A stretch of DNA of 64,000 nt from Aptenodytes patagonicus (Eukaryota; Chordata; Aves; Sphenisciformes; Spheniscidae), in NCBI RefSeq assembly GCF_965638725.1, contig NC_134949.1, forward strand, positions 83,482,017 to 83,546,016. The letters are read 5' to 3'. This document shows, piece by piece, positions 42,101 to 50,373 of the stretch (position 1 is the first letter of the stretch; each line of letters starts with the position of its first letter). A model generated the notes under the pieces. That model was not told where the DNA came from and did no database searches. It worked only from the letters and a program-made list of their open reading frames with translations. Position numbers and translations under genes: made by a program.

Positions 42101-44952
42101 CCAGCCCTCTTTTTGCCTTTATCCATCCATTTTCCCCTGCTTGTTCCTCACCAAACCACCTTAATCCCTCTCTTTCCCCCACCTTTGGTTCCTCCCCTAA
42201 AAATCCCATGATAATAAGTCTTGTAGAATCCCAAAATGTTCTTGGCTAGCATTGCATAAGGAGTCCCACACAGTCCTGGAGGCAGTGATACACTGTCTGT
42301 AAGGTGATCTGGAGAGGTGCTCCTACTGACTCATCTTGAAGGGCATCATCCCAAGACAACGGGATCTCTCTCTCCTGTGACAGCCCCAGGAATAGCCAGG
42401 TCAGGGTGCTCTGTTTCTCTGATTAGGTTATTGGGGTTCCCACGTGTGTCATCTTTTTCCTGTGCACCTGCTTGCCCAATGTACCATTGAACTATCTTTA
42501 AAAGGAGAGTTATCTAACACAGAAGCCAACAGGTAAAAGGCAGACATTAGGTGGCAAGGTGACTTTAAAACAAAGCAGTTGCTTGAAAAGAAACATACGG
42601 GAAACCCTGCTCTCCAGTGGAATTTTAGGGCTGTAGTGTGATAGTCATACAGCTCTACATTAATTACTCTAAGGAGACACACCTAATTCTCTTGCTAGGG
42701 ATCTTACTAGTAATGACATCTCACTAAGAGCAATTTCAGTAATAAGGGGAAGGGAGTTAAAAAAAAGCAATTGTCAGCACTGTCAAACACTTTTTTTTTC
42801 TTTTTTTTTTTTACTTGGTAGGTGTGGAAGTGGAGTGTCGACCAGTAAGTACCAGACTGCAGTATAGGAATGTCAACGGATGTGTGGCTGAAAAGGAAGT
42901 GCCTATTTCTCATTGTGAGGTAAATAGAAAAAGCAACCCCCTGACTCAAGACCTGCCTTTGCCCCCTTTCTCTCTTCCACAAGGGAAACCTTTGCCTCCA
43001 TTACAGCTTCACTTCAGTAAGCGGAGCATCAGTTTCTGTCCTTCTCATTGATTCACTCCAACAGTGTAAACCTCATTGGCGCTTATTTCCTAAAGTAATT
43101 TGGTGATGCTGAATTTTCCCTATTCAAGCAGCACGAAAAAAAGGCGCATATGTTAGACACAAAGGCTTTGTTGTACCACTCTTCTTTGCTTCCATCAGAA
43201 ATTAATGACTCTGAAGTGGCTTTGTTAGGACTTTCTACATAAAAAAAAGGATTTTCATCTTAGTATTTGTGAAGCTGATTTTCAGATCTGAGTCTACAGT
43301 TAAGCACACATATCCCTCTTCAGGCTCTGAAGTTGATTTATGAGAGTGTAAATAGGTATTTAGATGCATGATACTGTAAAAGACATTTAAACTTGAGCGC
43401 TATGATTTGACTTCTCTGCTCTATAAGCTCTATGACTCCTCTATTAGCCTGAGCACTAAGCTGTTGCATTCTGCATGTCTTGTGCATTTCTTCCATAATC
43501 AGATTAAAAGTTTAATTTCCTGCCCATCACTGCTTACACCTTATAGGGCAACTTCTATTTGAAACAGGAGCATGGCCTCCCTTCTGGATGTTCCCATCTC
43601 TCTGAGACTGGGAACCAAAGATGACATCCTCTTCCCAGACTGGGTTGTAGCAGGACAGCTGCTCAATCTGAGATAACCAAGCTTCATACAAGGATTGTAC
43701 ACAACTGTTGTATACAATCCAAACTATGGTATACAAGGGTGGCAGTCAAGAAGATGGCTTGCACCCAGCCCCTTGAGAATTCTCTTTAGTTAAGGCAGTA
43801 GGCAAAATGAGTCTCTCTCCCATGACTACTGGGAAAAGAATGGGAACAGAGAGGAGAAGTATTAAGAGCATACATGCCCAGGCTTTTCAGATAGCTACCT
43901 GGTGAAGGGCCTTCATTTGCTACACAAGTCTTAATAAGAGTGGAAGCTTTAAGAACAACAACAAAAACACTTACCTTTCATTAAAAAAAAAAAAAAAATA
44001 TCTTGGCCTCTTGTCCTGTCCACAAAGTCAATGATAATCAGGTCCTTAGCCATAAAGTCATTATGTATTGAAGTTTCCCCTGCAAAAGTACAGATTTTAT
44101 ATTGTGAATCTGGCCATATATTGAGTAAACAAAATATTCCTGCTATAGCTGGTATTGAGTACAGTTTTTCTAAAGTCATCCCTGATAATGCTATGCAACT
44201 TTTTTGTATTAATCTCAGAAATAAGAGTGCAGAGCCACAAAAATAAATGGACTCTGACAGAGTTTGATGTGGGGCCATTTGTTTTCACATCATGAAAGCT
44301 TATAGCTACAGGCATTGACAGCTCAGTCTAAATTAGTAAAGTGGCCAGACAAGTAGAATGGAAAAATAGCAACCAGCAGGACAACAATGGATGTGTGACT
44401 TGCAACATTTGGGCTAAAGCACTTTCTGAATGCATTATCTCATACAGCTGAGACGATAACCATATGTGCTTAGAAGCCAACACAATAGCCCTGGACATCA
44501 CTTATGATATTTTAAATTATAGGCTTTTTTTGTGTGAGCAGTTTCTCCACCTCTCCTTCGCTATGCTCATGCTCATAAGACATTACTTTTTGACCAGCAC
44601 CCCACACTCTGGAATCAGATACCTGTTTCTGAGTTTGTGTTTTACAGCAAAGCACTGAACTCCAGGTGAAGTCGTCCATGGATGTTTTGAAGGGAAGAAT
44701 CCGGATTCCGATTGCACTGAGGTCTGGCACTGTTCAAACTTGGTATCTCTTTTTTCCATTTAGGGCAAGTGCAGAAGCACTACCAGATACTCTGTTCAGA
44801 CAGGGAAATGGGAAGACCTGTGCAGCTGCTGTACAGCCACTCAAACAACCATAGTCACAATCCCTCTCCGGTGTGCCAATGGGACGGTGGTGCAGCATTA
44901 CATCCCTTCTGCCTCTCAGTGTGAATGCTATTCCCGGACGTGTACAGACTGA
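1..44952 (+). CDS. VWF: von Willebrand factor, 3' part (18 exons, D4 to cystine knot), 5' truncated by window
   Basis: Secreted multimeric glycoprotein of endothelium and platelets that carries factor VIII and tethers platelets to collagen. The join 1-147, 1123-1315, 1996-2337, 8975-9180, 13064-13166, 13276-13350, 13879-13983, 14467-14672, 16016-16165, 23974-24084, 25442-25625, 26527-26567, 31502-31618, 34996-35094, 36466-36594, 38314-38353, 42822-42919, 44764-44952 gives 844 codons and a stop, with every intron GT-AG and phases matching. The product aligns along its whole length with the last roughly 843 residues of human VWF as I know it: rest of VWD4, C8-4, TIL-4, C1-C6, CTCK. Landmarks include [53 protein letters not shown] and CSCC. 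Mucins, otogelin and SCO-spondin share these domains, but the domain order, RGD site and following ANO2 gene settle VWF. The A1-A3 domains and the propeptide lie upstream of the window. Confidence 0.97.
148..1122 (+). other. VWF intron
   Basis: About 1 kb of unique-looking AT-rich sequence. It ends in a T-rich stretch and AAAACAG. I see no repeat, RNA gene or reading frame worth calling. Confidence 0.85.
1123..1315 (+). CDS. VWF: VWF exon (36 equivalent), VWD4
   Basis: Acceptor AAAACAG, donor GTAAGT, leaving one base of a split Gly codon. It encodes [32 protein letters not shown] and TPRNNEF through to QGLCG, the calcium-binding VWD fold of D4. YGAIMHE and TP-NNEF match human. An Asn-Leu-Thr sequon at 1231-1239 replaces human Ile-Phe-Thr, so it would be an added N-glycan site (inference). 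Confidence 0.95.
1316..1995 (+). other. VWF intron with a palindrome
   Basis: 680 bp intron. It contains a G/T-rich stretch near 1,570-1,605 and a perfect inverted repeat at 1,734-1,760, listed separately. Its acceptor is CTCCTAG. Nothing else recognised. Confidence 0.85.
1734..1760. repeat. Perfect 12-bp inverted repeat, 3-nt loop
   Basis: Left arm GGTATAATCTAT (1734-1745), loop TGT, right arm ATAGATTATACC (1749-1760). It could form a short hairpin or cruciform. No function is known. Confidence 0.8.
1996..2337 (+). CDS. VWF: VWF exon (37 equivalent), end of VWD4 and C8-4
   Basis: Largest exon here, 342 bp. It completes the split Gly and reads [17 protein letters not shown], then the cysteine-rich C8 module: [55 protein letters not shown]. 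Together with the previous exon it forms CGVC, equivalent to the CGIC of human D4. Donor GTAAGG, phase 1. Confidence 0.96.
2338..8974 (+). other. VWF intron, 6.6 kb
   Basis: Mostly unique AT-rich DNA. Simple tracts include a T/A-rich run at about 4,602-4,637 and an A run near 8,511-8,523. Open frames here, up to 150 codons on the minus strand at 2,738-3,190, have no recognisable domain and low-complexity composition; I regard them as chance. No interspersed element recognised. Confidence 0.75.
8975..9180 (+). CDS. VWF: VWF exon (38 equivalent), TIL-4
   Basis: Acceptor CCTCAG completes a split Pro codon and is followed by [12 protein letters not shown], the trypsin-inhibitor-like module of D4, running to [20 protein letters not shown] and [13 protein letters not shown]. 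Sequons Asn-Ser-Thr (9040-9048) and Asn-Asp-Ser (9115-9123) are present; the first is near human Asn2223, the second is not in human. The donor GTAGCG is weaker than the others. Confidence 0.95.
9181..13063 (+). other. VWF intron, 3.9 kb
   Basis: AT-rich and mostly unique, with a (TG)n microsatellite at 10,104-10,121. A somewhat GC-richer patch lies at about 10,450-10,600. No gene, RNA or interspersed element recognised. Confidence 0.75.
10104..10121. repeat. (TG)n microsatellite
   Basis: About nine TG units in a VWF intron. Confidence 0.85.
13064..13166 (+). CDS. VWF: VWF exon (39 equivalent), C1 start
   Basis: Acceptor CATGCAG, donor GTAAAT, phase 1. It encodes [20 protein letters not shown] and then [14 protein letters not shown]. 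The CxxCxC signature begins the first VWC domain. The Asn-Cys-Thr sequon equals human Asn2290. Confidence 0.95.
13276..13350 (+). CDS. VWF: VWF exon (40 equivalent), C1 end
   Basis: Follows the shortest intron of the window (109 bp). It encodes [20 protein letters not shown] then PEYKC; the closing CCPEYxC motif of a VWC module is intact. Donor GTAGGT, phase 1. Confidence 0.95.
13351..13878 (+). other. VWF intron
   Basis: 528 bp, AT-rich. Nothing recognised beyond its splice sites (GTAGGT and CTTCTTAG). Confidence 0.85.
13879..13983 (+). CDS. VWF: VWF exon (41 equivalent), C2
   Basis: Encodes [20 protein letters not shown] then [15 protein letters not shown]. It matches human C2, including NPGECRPN. 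The Asn-Tyr-Thr sequon equals human Asn2357. Donor GTAAGA, phase 1. Confidence 0.95.
13984..14466 (+). other. VWF intron
   Basis: 483 bp, no repeat or gene recognised. The open frame that runs from the preceding exon into it is read-through only. Confidence 0.85.
14467..14672 (+). CDS. VWF: VWF exon (42 equivalent), C2 end and C3 start
   Basis: Acceptor CTGCTAG. It encodes [39 protein letters not shown] and [18 protein letters not shown]. The Asn-Ser-Thr sequon equals human Asn2400. Donor GTAAGG, phase 0. Confidence 0.95.
14673..16015 (+). other. VWF intron with (AT)10
   Basis: 1.3 kb AT-rich intron carrying an (AT)10 dinucleotide run at 14,961-14,980. No other structure recognised. Confidence 0.8.
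14961..14980. repeat. (AT)10 microsatellite
   Basis: Ten uninterrupted AT units in a VWF intron. Confidence 0.9.
16016..16165 (+). CDS. VWF: VWF exon (43 equivalent), C3
   Basis: Fifty codons, phase 0 on both sides: [40 protein letters not shown] and [17 protein letters not shown] and the CxC spacing match human C3. Donor GTGAGT. Confidence 0.95.
16166..23973 (+). other. VWF intron, 7.8 kb (longest intron)
   Basis: Mostly unique. It has homopolymer tracts: A run near 18,754-18,772, A run near 21,440-21,455, T run near 23,741-23,757. Predicted frames (for example 110 codons on the minus strand at 22,011-22,343) show no known domain. No CR1 or LTR seen. Confidence 0.75.
23974..24084 (+). CDS. 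VWF: VWF exon (44 equivalent), C3 end and C4 start with RGD
   Basis: Encodes [20 protein letters not shown] and then [17 protein letters not shown], phase 0 both sides. The RGD at 24055-24063 is at the same place as the human alphaIIb-beta3 integrin site: 28 residues separate the flanking cysteines in both species. The next residue is Ala here and Ser in human. Confidence 0.95.
24085..25441 (+). other. VWF intron
   Basis: 1.36 kb, unique AT-rich sequence ending in a TTTCCCATCAG acceptor. No feature recognised. Confidence 0.8.
25442..25625 (+). CDS. VWF: VWF exon (45 equivalent), C4
   Basis: Encodes [40 protein letters not shown] and [13 protein letters not shown]. The Asn-Leu-Ser sequon equals human Asn2546. 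Donor GTAAGG, phase 1. Confidence 0.96.
25626..26526 (+). other. VWF intron
   Basis: 901 bp intron without recognised repeats or genes. Confidence 0.8.
26527..26567 (+). CDS. VWF: VWF microexon (46 equivalent), C5 start
   Basis: 41-bp exon flanked by TTTTTCAG and GTAAGA. It reads [13 protein letters not shown] after completing a split Val codon. LNGTVIG and its sequon match human Asn2585. It is recognisable only from the homology and the phase fit with its neighbours. Confidence 0.93.
26568..31501 (+). other. VWF intron, 4.9 kb
   Basis: AT-rich. It contains an (AT)n run at 27,854-27,869, a C11-T8 junction at 28,273-28,291 and an A run near 28,546-28,561. No interspersed element or nested gene recognised. 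Confidence 0.75.
27854..27869. repeat. (AT)8 microsatellite
   Basis: Eight AT units in a VWF intron. Confidence 0.85.
31502..31618 (+). CDS. VWF: VWF exon (47 equivalent), C5
   Basis: 39 codons, phase 0 both sides: [35 protein letters not shown]. DxCTTCxC and the final CxxCxPCP are conserved; the loop between them is diverged from human. Donor GTAAGT. Confidence 0.94.
31619..34995 (+). other. VWF intron with long pyrimidine satellite
   Basis: 3.4 kb intron. Its main feature is the 9-bp tandem array at 34,172-34,369, inside a wider C/T-rich stretch from about 34,030 to 34,500. The remainder is unique AT-rich DNA. Confidence 0.8.
34172..34369. repeat. 22-copy perfect 9-bp tandem repeat (TTCCTCTCC)n
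   Basis: An uninterrupted run of TTCCTCTCC units, 198 bp, all pyrimidine on + and all purine on -. Because 9 is divisible by 3, all frames are open and give artefactual repeats such as SPS or KER on paper; these are not genes. Such tracts can form intramolecular triplexes (established for mirror-symmetric purine tracts). Confidence 0.95.
34996..35094 (+). CDS. VWF: VWF exon (48 equivalent), C5 end and C6 start
   Basis: 33 codons, phase 0 both sides: [20 protein letters not shown] then [13 protein letters not shown]. CCGxCxPTxC matches human. Acceptor CTTCTAG, donor GTAAGT. Confidence 0.95.
35095..36465 (+). other. VWF intron carrying a CR1 element
   Basis: 1.37 kb intron of which about a third is the CR1 copy at 35,590-36,042. 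The rest is AT-rich with no other feature recognised. Confidence 0.85.
35590..36042 (+). mobile_element. CR1 non-LTR retroposon, 5'-truncated, sense to VWF
   Basis: Shares long near-identical stretches with the copy at 53 kb (for example the GGGAACTGGGGTTGTTTAGC region) and ends in the CR1-type tail with two ATTCTATG units. It corresponds to the end of the reverse-transcriptase ORF plus 3' UTR. The frame has in-frame stops, so it is a dead fragment. It lies about 420 bp upstream of an exon. Confidence 0.95.
36466..36594 (+). CDS. VWF: VWF exon (49 equivalent), C6
   Basis: 43 codons, phase 0 both sides: [20 protein letters not shown] then [31 protein letters not shown] and TGCPPFD match human. 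Asn-Glu-Ser at 36469-36477 is a sequon absent from human (Asp-Glu-Thr). Confidence 0.96.
36595..38313 (+). other. VWF intron
   Basis: 1.7 kb AT-rich intron. No repeats or genes recognised. Acceptor TTTTAG follows a T-rich tract. Confidence 0.8.
38314..38353 (+). CDS. VWF: VWF microexon (50 equivalent), C6 end
   Basis: 40-bp exon encoding [13 protein letters not shown] plus one base of the next Cys. Human has GKIMKIPGTCCDTC at this point. Donor GTAAGT, phase 1. Confidence 0.94.
38354..42821 (+). other. VWF intron, 4.5 kb
   Basis: AT-rich and mostly unique. It contains the 21-C run at 39,171-39,191 and ends in two long T runs just before the acceptor. Frames on the minus strand near 40,526-40,924 and 41,539-42,126 show no known domain. 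Confidence 0.75.
39171..39191. repeat. C21 homopolymer
   Basis: Twenty-one consecutive C on +, preceded by CTCTT. The G-rich complement could form a quadruplex. The length may also be a sequencing or assembly approximation. Confidence 0.85.
42822..42919 (+). CDS. VWF: VWF exon (51 equivalent), CTCK start
   Basis: Encodes [20 protein letters not shown] then [13 protein letters not shown]. It starts the cystine-knot domain; human has TARLQYVKVGSC at the same place. Acceptor TTGGTAG follows a tract of T9 and T12. Donor GTAAAT, phase 0. The exon also contains an internal GTAAGT at 42845. Confidence 0.95.
42920..44763 (+). other. VWF last intron
   Basis: 1.84 kb. Contains an A16 run at about 43,983-43,998. 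No element or gene recognised. Acceptor ATTTAG. Confidence 0.8.
44764..44952 (+). CDS. VWF: VWF terminal exon (52 equivalent), CTCK end and stop
   Basis: 62 codons and [23 protein letters not shown], then [23 protein letters not shown] and the C-terminus YSRTCTD. CSCC at 44821-44832 and the last Cys (44941-44943) are the positions of the human inter-chain cysteines Cys2771, Cys2773 and Cys2811, so tail-to-tail dimerisation chemistry is kept. The Asn-Gly-Thr sequon equals human Asn2790. Confidence 0.97.
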   Translation, partial: GKCRSTTRYSVQTGKWEDLCSCCTATQTTIVTIPLRCANGTVVQHYIPSASQCECYSRTCTD

Positions 44953-45110
44953 ATATTTCCAAGAAGCCCAGTTGTGTAATCTTAAGTTTTATGAAGAAGG
45001 AACTTTACAGTGCAAGCCTCACTTTCTCTCTGTAGACCATTTTATCCAGTAGAATCCTGACTAACTAATTGTATCAACATAGCAAACAATAAAACTTATT
45101 AGCACAATGG
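44953..45110 (+). other. VWF: VWF 3' UTR (end approximate)
   Basis: About 160 nt from the stop to the expected cleavage site after the AATAAA at 45,088. The length is similar to the short human VWF 3' UTR. The exact end cannot be read from the sequence. Confidence 0.75.
45088..45093 (+). promoter_or_regulatory. VWF: VWF polyadenylation signal AATAAA
   Basis: Canonical hexamer 136 nt after the stop codon. It is followed about 20 nt later by a CA and a GT/T-containing stretch. Confidence 0.85.
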
Positions 45111-46125
45111 AGCATTTTCTGATTATTCTTGGGGTTGTTTATCGATAAGATATTGCAGACTGTATTGTTCTCCATCTTCACCACGGAAAGTAATCCACAT
45201 GGTTAAAAAGAAACCCCGAAAATGCAAAACCACAACACAGTAACAGAAACAGTTGCTTCTACTTAAAGAACATATCCCAAAGCATTTAGCATTGTCTTCA
45301 GAGACATTACACTGGCATTCCCCACTTCAGACCTTAGTGACACACTGTGGGCTTTTAGGTTTTTGATCTTTTTTTCTCCTCCAGTCAGGGAGTACAGTAA
45401 TTATGGAGTAAGACTTCATAATAAGAGAGTGATGTTCTTGGTACACAAACAGTACTGGTTATGGCTCAGGCAACCAAACATCTTCTGCAATGCATATACA
45501 TGTTCCTCCTGAAGCTGAATGCAAAGAAACTGTGTGCTGAGGACAGGTTGTGTAACTTCTGTAACTCCTCAGTACTTGTGAATAGGCTGGGGGACAGCTC
45601 TTACCTATTTACCTCAGCACTTCCACAGATCAACTTGAAGAGAAAGCTCATCAGTAATCTCCCTTATTTCCAGGTACCAGAACTTCACCTATTGCATTAG
45701 CTACAAAAGTTAGAGTTCTTTCAAGTGCAGAATTATCAGTGGCAGGTTTAATTTAGTTACTGCTGCCAGCGATAAATTTAGCATGATTTAAATTCCACAT
45801 GGTCTGGTCAGGCCATGGAAGACAAAAGATTTTCCAGAGAGTTGTTGGTCGTGGTGGAATCTAGTGCCAGTCAAGCAGTTTCACTGGGAAGTACTAATTT
45901 CTCAAAAAATATGAGAGAGGGAAAATTCAAAAATTCAAATGGAATGAACAAAGACAATTCAACAAGAAGTTTAAATATTTCTTGAGTTAACTTTTTTAAA
46001 ATAATAATATTTATAATTCAGATATAAGAGGTGTATTAAAAACAAATTAAAAAAAAGCAACCCTAAACTTTTCATATGTTTGTGATGACATCAGTAAGTC
46101 TCAGGAATAGGTTAAGGGTGAGGGG

Positions 46126-46157
<32 letters not shown>

Positions 46158-47525
46158 GTTTCTCCAGCTCTAGCAGAAGTGTTCTCAAACTGGTGAAAAA
46201 CATGTATAGAAGTCCTGAAGGGTAAAAGTGTTCCTGAGAAGCCTAGCAGAAAGAGTCAGGAAATCAGGTTATTCCTGTGCTGGTTTTAGGTTGGCATCTG
46301 TAGAAATGGAAGGCATTTCGGAGGACATTGTCACCAGTGCCCCTGTGTCACGGGGAGGAAAGTTTTGAGATGAAGAGCTAATGCTCCTCATATGTATGCC
46401 AATGTCACATGATTAAATGGGTCAAAACACCTCCCCCTCTGCATGAATGGCTCCTTTTGGGAGCAAACAAAAACTCTCTCTGTGCTTTCAACTAAAAAGG
46501 CAAGTTGTATTCCTTTTTGAGAGGAACCAGGCAGATCCCTGCTTCTTCTCTTTTGCCATTCAGCTGTGGATTCAACACATATTGAATTGTAGGCCTTTTT
46601 TTCCCCTAATAAGGGGACATTCAAGGATGTCATTCAAGACATCCCCTACTGCTGAACAGTGCTAGGAGAAGCACAGGCCTTCTATGCATCTCTGTTTCTT
46701 CTGCTATGGGACCACAATAACCTCAGGGAGAGAAACCAAATTTTAATTGGCACCAGCCCCGCTTACTGCAGTAGATCTCTGTCACCAGTTTTCCTTCATG
46801 CTGGCACTAGCTCCTTGTTGTAGCTGCCTCCGGATATTAAGCTTTCTGACAGATGGATTTGGATCACCCAGGTAATCAGCTGCACAGCAGCTCATCTGAA
46901 GCTGCAGATACGTACCTCCTGAACAGCAGCCTGCAACATCAGACAGGACCAGAGAAAAGGAGTGAACAGGTGGTAAAAGGCAATGTCTTCCTCTTCCCCT
47001 TATCATTGCTGGACTGCTCCTTTGTTTCCATTGCTGCCCTCACCTAGACTGACCTTTCTTAGCTCACGAAAGCTGACAGGATTGCAGCCTAAGGCTTCAT
47101 GGCTGCGGACAGGTCTTCTAATCAGATAATTGTATGAGTCAGGCACCAGCTTATTGGCATGGGGAGGACACACAGGAGCATCCATAGGGCACAGATGGAG
47201 TCACAGTTTTCTGAACTTCTGAAAAGCAGACATGCACAGCTAGTATTTTCCACCAGCAACAAAGTAGATGGACAGATCTGGCCAACAGAGGGGCAAACAT
47301 TCCTGCTTTCATCACTTCTACCTCAATTAACAAGAATAATCTTGTGGATCTAAGTGTCTCAAGAGAGAAACAGACTAAAATAAAGATACTGGCTTTCAGA
47401 CTAGAGCAATTAGTATTTTTCCTAAGGAACTCCAGATTATTTATTGGAAAACTGCTTGGTTATAGGATCAAACTCATAGCAGACGTAGCTCAGTTGAATT
47501 GGATAAGCAGAACTGTATTAAAACT
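45111..47525. other. Intergenic sequence downstream of VWF
   Basis: No gene recognised. It contains an A27 run at 46,126-46,152. Short open frames here look random. Confidence 0.75.
46126..46152 (+). repeat. A27 homopolymer
   Basis: Uninterrupted run of 27 A after GAGGGG, about 1 kb past the VWF poly(A) site. No source transcript is recognisable upstream of it. Confidence 0.85.
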
Positions 47526-48120
47526 TCTTGTGGTTTAACATCAGCTGGCAACTAAGCACCATACAGCTGCTCGCTCACTCCCCCCCCACAGTGGGATGGG
47601 GGAGAGAATCGGAAGGGTAAAAGTGAGAAAACTCGTGGGTTGAGATAAAGACAGTTTAATAGGGAAAGCAAAAGCCGCGCACGCAAGCAAAGCAAAACAA
47701 GGAATTCATTCACTGCTTCCCATCGGCAGGCAGGTGTTCAGCCATCTCCAGGACAGCAGGGCTCCATCACGCCTAACGGTTACTTGGGAAGACAAACGCC
47801 ATCACTCCGAATGTCCCCCCCTTCCTTCTTCTTCCCCCAGCTTTATATGCTAAGCATGACGTCATATGGTATGGAATATCCCTTTGGCCAGTTTGGGTCA
47901 GCTGTCCTGGCTGTGCCCCCTCCCAGCTTCTTGTACACCTCCAGCCTTCTCTGTCGGTAGAACATGGGAAGCTGACAAGTCCTTGACTAGTGTAAACACT
48001 ACCTAGCAACAACTAAAACATCGGCGTGTTATCAACATTGTTCTCACCCTAAATCCAAAACACAGCACTGTACCAGCTACTAGGAAGGAAATTAACTCTA
48101 TCCCCGCCGAAACCAGGACA
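47526..48120 (-). mobile_element. Solo LTR of an avian endogenous retrovirus, minus strand
   Basis: About 595 bp. Read on the minus strand it begins TGTCCTGGTTTCGGC and ends with GTTAAACCACA plus a few bases, with a TATAAA-type box in its middle and ATTAAA near the 3' part. The + strand flanks AAACT (47,521-47,525) and AGACT (48,121-48,125) look like a 5-bp target duplication with one change, as in ERVL-type insertions. No internal viral sequence adjoins, so it is a solo LTR. The family is recognised by memory of avian genomes and by the second copy at 62 kb. Confidence 0.85.
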
Positions 48121-50330
48121 AGACTTTATACCAGCTCAGGAATATGTCTCATACCACGTGGCTTTTCTTCATCTTCCTTGGCTGCAATTTTGCTTTCAGG
48201 CATCTATGCCAGTATATGGACTAAAGTGGGTGCACAATACATCGCATGAAAACTTATTGGGTTTTCTTACAGAACAGAGTTCTGTGGACTTCTGTATATT
48301 GTCTGTATGTTGTTATTCAGGCCTAGCTAGTACCTATATATTCCAAGCAAAGACAAGGCCCCGTTGTGCTCAAGGGCAGAAGGAGCTTCTTCCTTGAAAA
48401 TCCTGTCACAGAAACAGACAAGCGGGAAAGAGCAAGAGGAAGGGAATATTATAACGTCTCCCTTAACAGACTGAGAAGGTACATAAATTTTTGGCCTTGA
48501 CCTGCTGACATGACAATCAAGGTTTTTCAGGCAGCCTGCCCCAAAAGAGCTGTCTTTTGTCTAAAGCTCTGGTGGTGCCAGTAAGGCAGTGGGCTCGGAA
48601 TTCCTCCATGCAGGTTTCTATGGCCTTTCACACAGCCCAGTTTCACTTAGTGCACCTCTGCTATTTTCAGAAGCATTCTTTCCTGGCAGAAGTGAAGAAC
48701 AAAATCAGGCCCATAATCAAGTACCTGCTTAGTAGAGAGCTGTGCACACAAACGGTAGTAGTATGCCAGCACATCAGACAGTGCCGTACATCAGACTGCT
48801 CCATAAACATTCACCAGCAGTATCCAGGCTTTGAGGAACATTTTTCAACTTGTACATGCTGCTTGTGAGTCTTGATGGTTTTGAGCTTAGTCTTTGCCTT
48901 TCTGCCAATGATTCAGAACTTGTCCCACCACTTCAGGAGACCGGCTGGATCGTTGAGCATGCTACAGGATATATTTACAGGAACGTTAAATGGATTTGGG
49001 GAGGAGTCTTATATAACTTCTTAATTATTAAAAGCATCTAATCTCTCTGCTAACTTTTACAGACTTCCAAGCATTACTCCTCTACAGCAGGTGAAACACA
49101 ATCTGGTATATTGGCGTTATTTGTTGCAGCTCTGCATTATCAACTAACACCATACCCAGGTACCTCAGGAAACACAGTGATGCCCAGATATGATTTTCTC
49201 TATTGGAAAGTGTCCTTAAAAATAGCCTACAGACCCAGCTCCATTTTAACTGGCTGGATATTGCTTCCTCCTCATATTCCCTCCTGTGTATATTATTTAT
49301 TACCTGAGCTAACTGTATTACCTGTAATGGGCCCATCCTTATGGCTTATAGGAGCCAGTAATTTGAACCTGTGCAGGCAGAGCTTTGTGTCCACAGGGAT
49401 CCCCGGGAGGACCTGGCTCTATCTTCCTGTACTATTCCAAAATTAGAGGGTATGCCTTTCTGTTTTAGCATTTAATTGGTGCAGCATATAATGTGAATAT
49501 AAAATAGCATAATTTTCAGCAAGTTTTCGTTCCCCTCTCCCAGAGATAAGTGTATACAAAGCAGTAGGTTTGCTATCTATCCAGGGAGCAGATTAATTGG
49601 TTATAAAACATCAAGTCAAAAAGCAGTTCAACAGTTGCTTCGCTTGGTGTATTCTTTTATCCCACTTTATTACCAAAAAGTTATCAGGAGCTCTATGTGA
49701 TTGCACCATTGTCCTGTGCCAAGTGAGCATGAACTACATTGAGATCTCTGCAGCTGTGGACACTGGAGCAAAGTGATCAAGCAAAGAGCAATTCGTTTGT
49801 TCAAATGAACGGGGTGGTTATGCAATCAAAAAAAACTACAGGCACACCACCTCAAAACTTGTATGCATGGGCTAGCGTGCAAACAAAAGCCTGTAAGAAG
49901 TAGCATCCCCTCTGCTAGAGAGCTTACACACAGCAACTGAGAACAACACTCTCTTTTTTTTTAGTTTCTGCAATCTAATAGTTTTTAGATTAGTCAGTCC
50001 AGAAGCTGTGGCATGCAGGTTGTTCCCTGTTTTGTAACTGAAGGCAGTTTCTAAATGAAGTTCTGAGATTAATATAAGATACTAGCAGGGTAAGAGGGAC
50101 AAGTATTTGATACCTATTGATACATTACTTAGAAATTAGGAAATGCCATTCCAAAGGAGGGACTAAGAAGAGTGAGGTGATTTAACTTCTATCTGAAGAC
50201 ATTATCCTATGTGAATACTAAAGCAAGTGCTAAGAGTATTCTGTAACATTTAATGTATTCATCTTCCCTGTATGCACAAAGAAAAACTTTATCATTACTT
50301 TTCCCCTTTTGTCAGGGGTAAAACATAGTT

Positions 50331-50373
50331 TTTTGCCTTTTTCCCTCTCTTTCCTCCATGTTGGTAATCACCA
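50331..50373 (+). repeat. 43-bp direct repeat, copy 1
   Basis: Starts TTTTGCCTTTTTCCC and ends GGTAATCACCA. Identical to 51,509-51,551, with similarity fading after the end. Confidence 0.9.
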
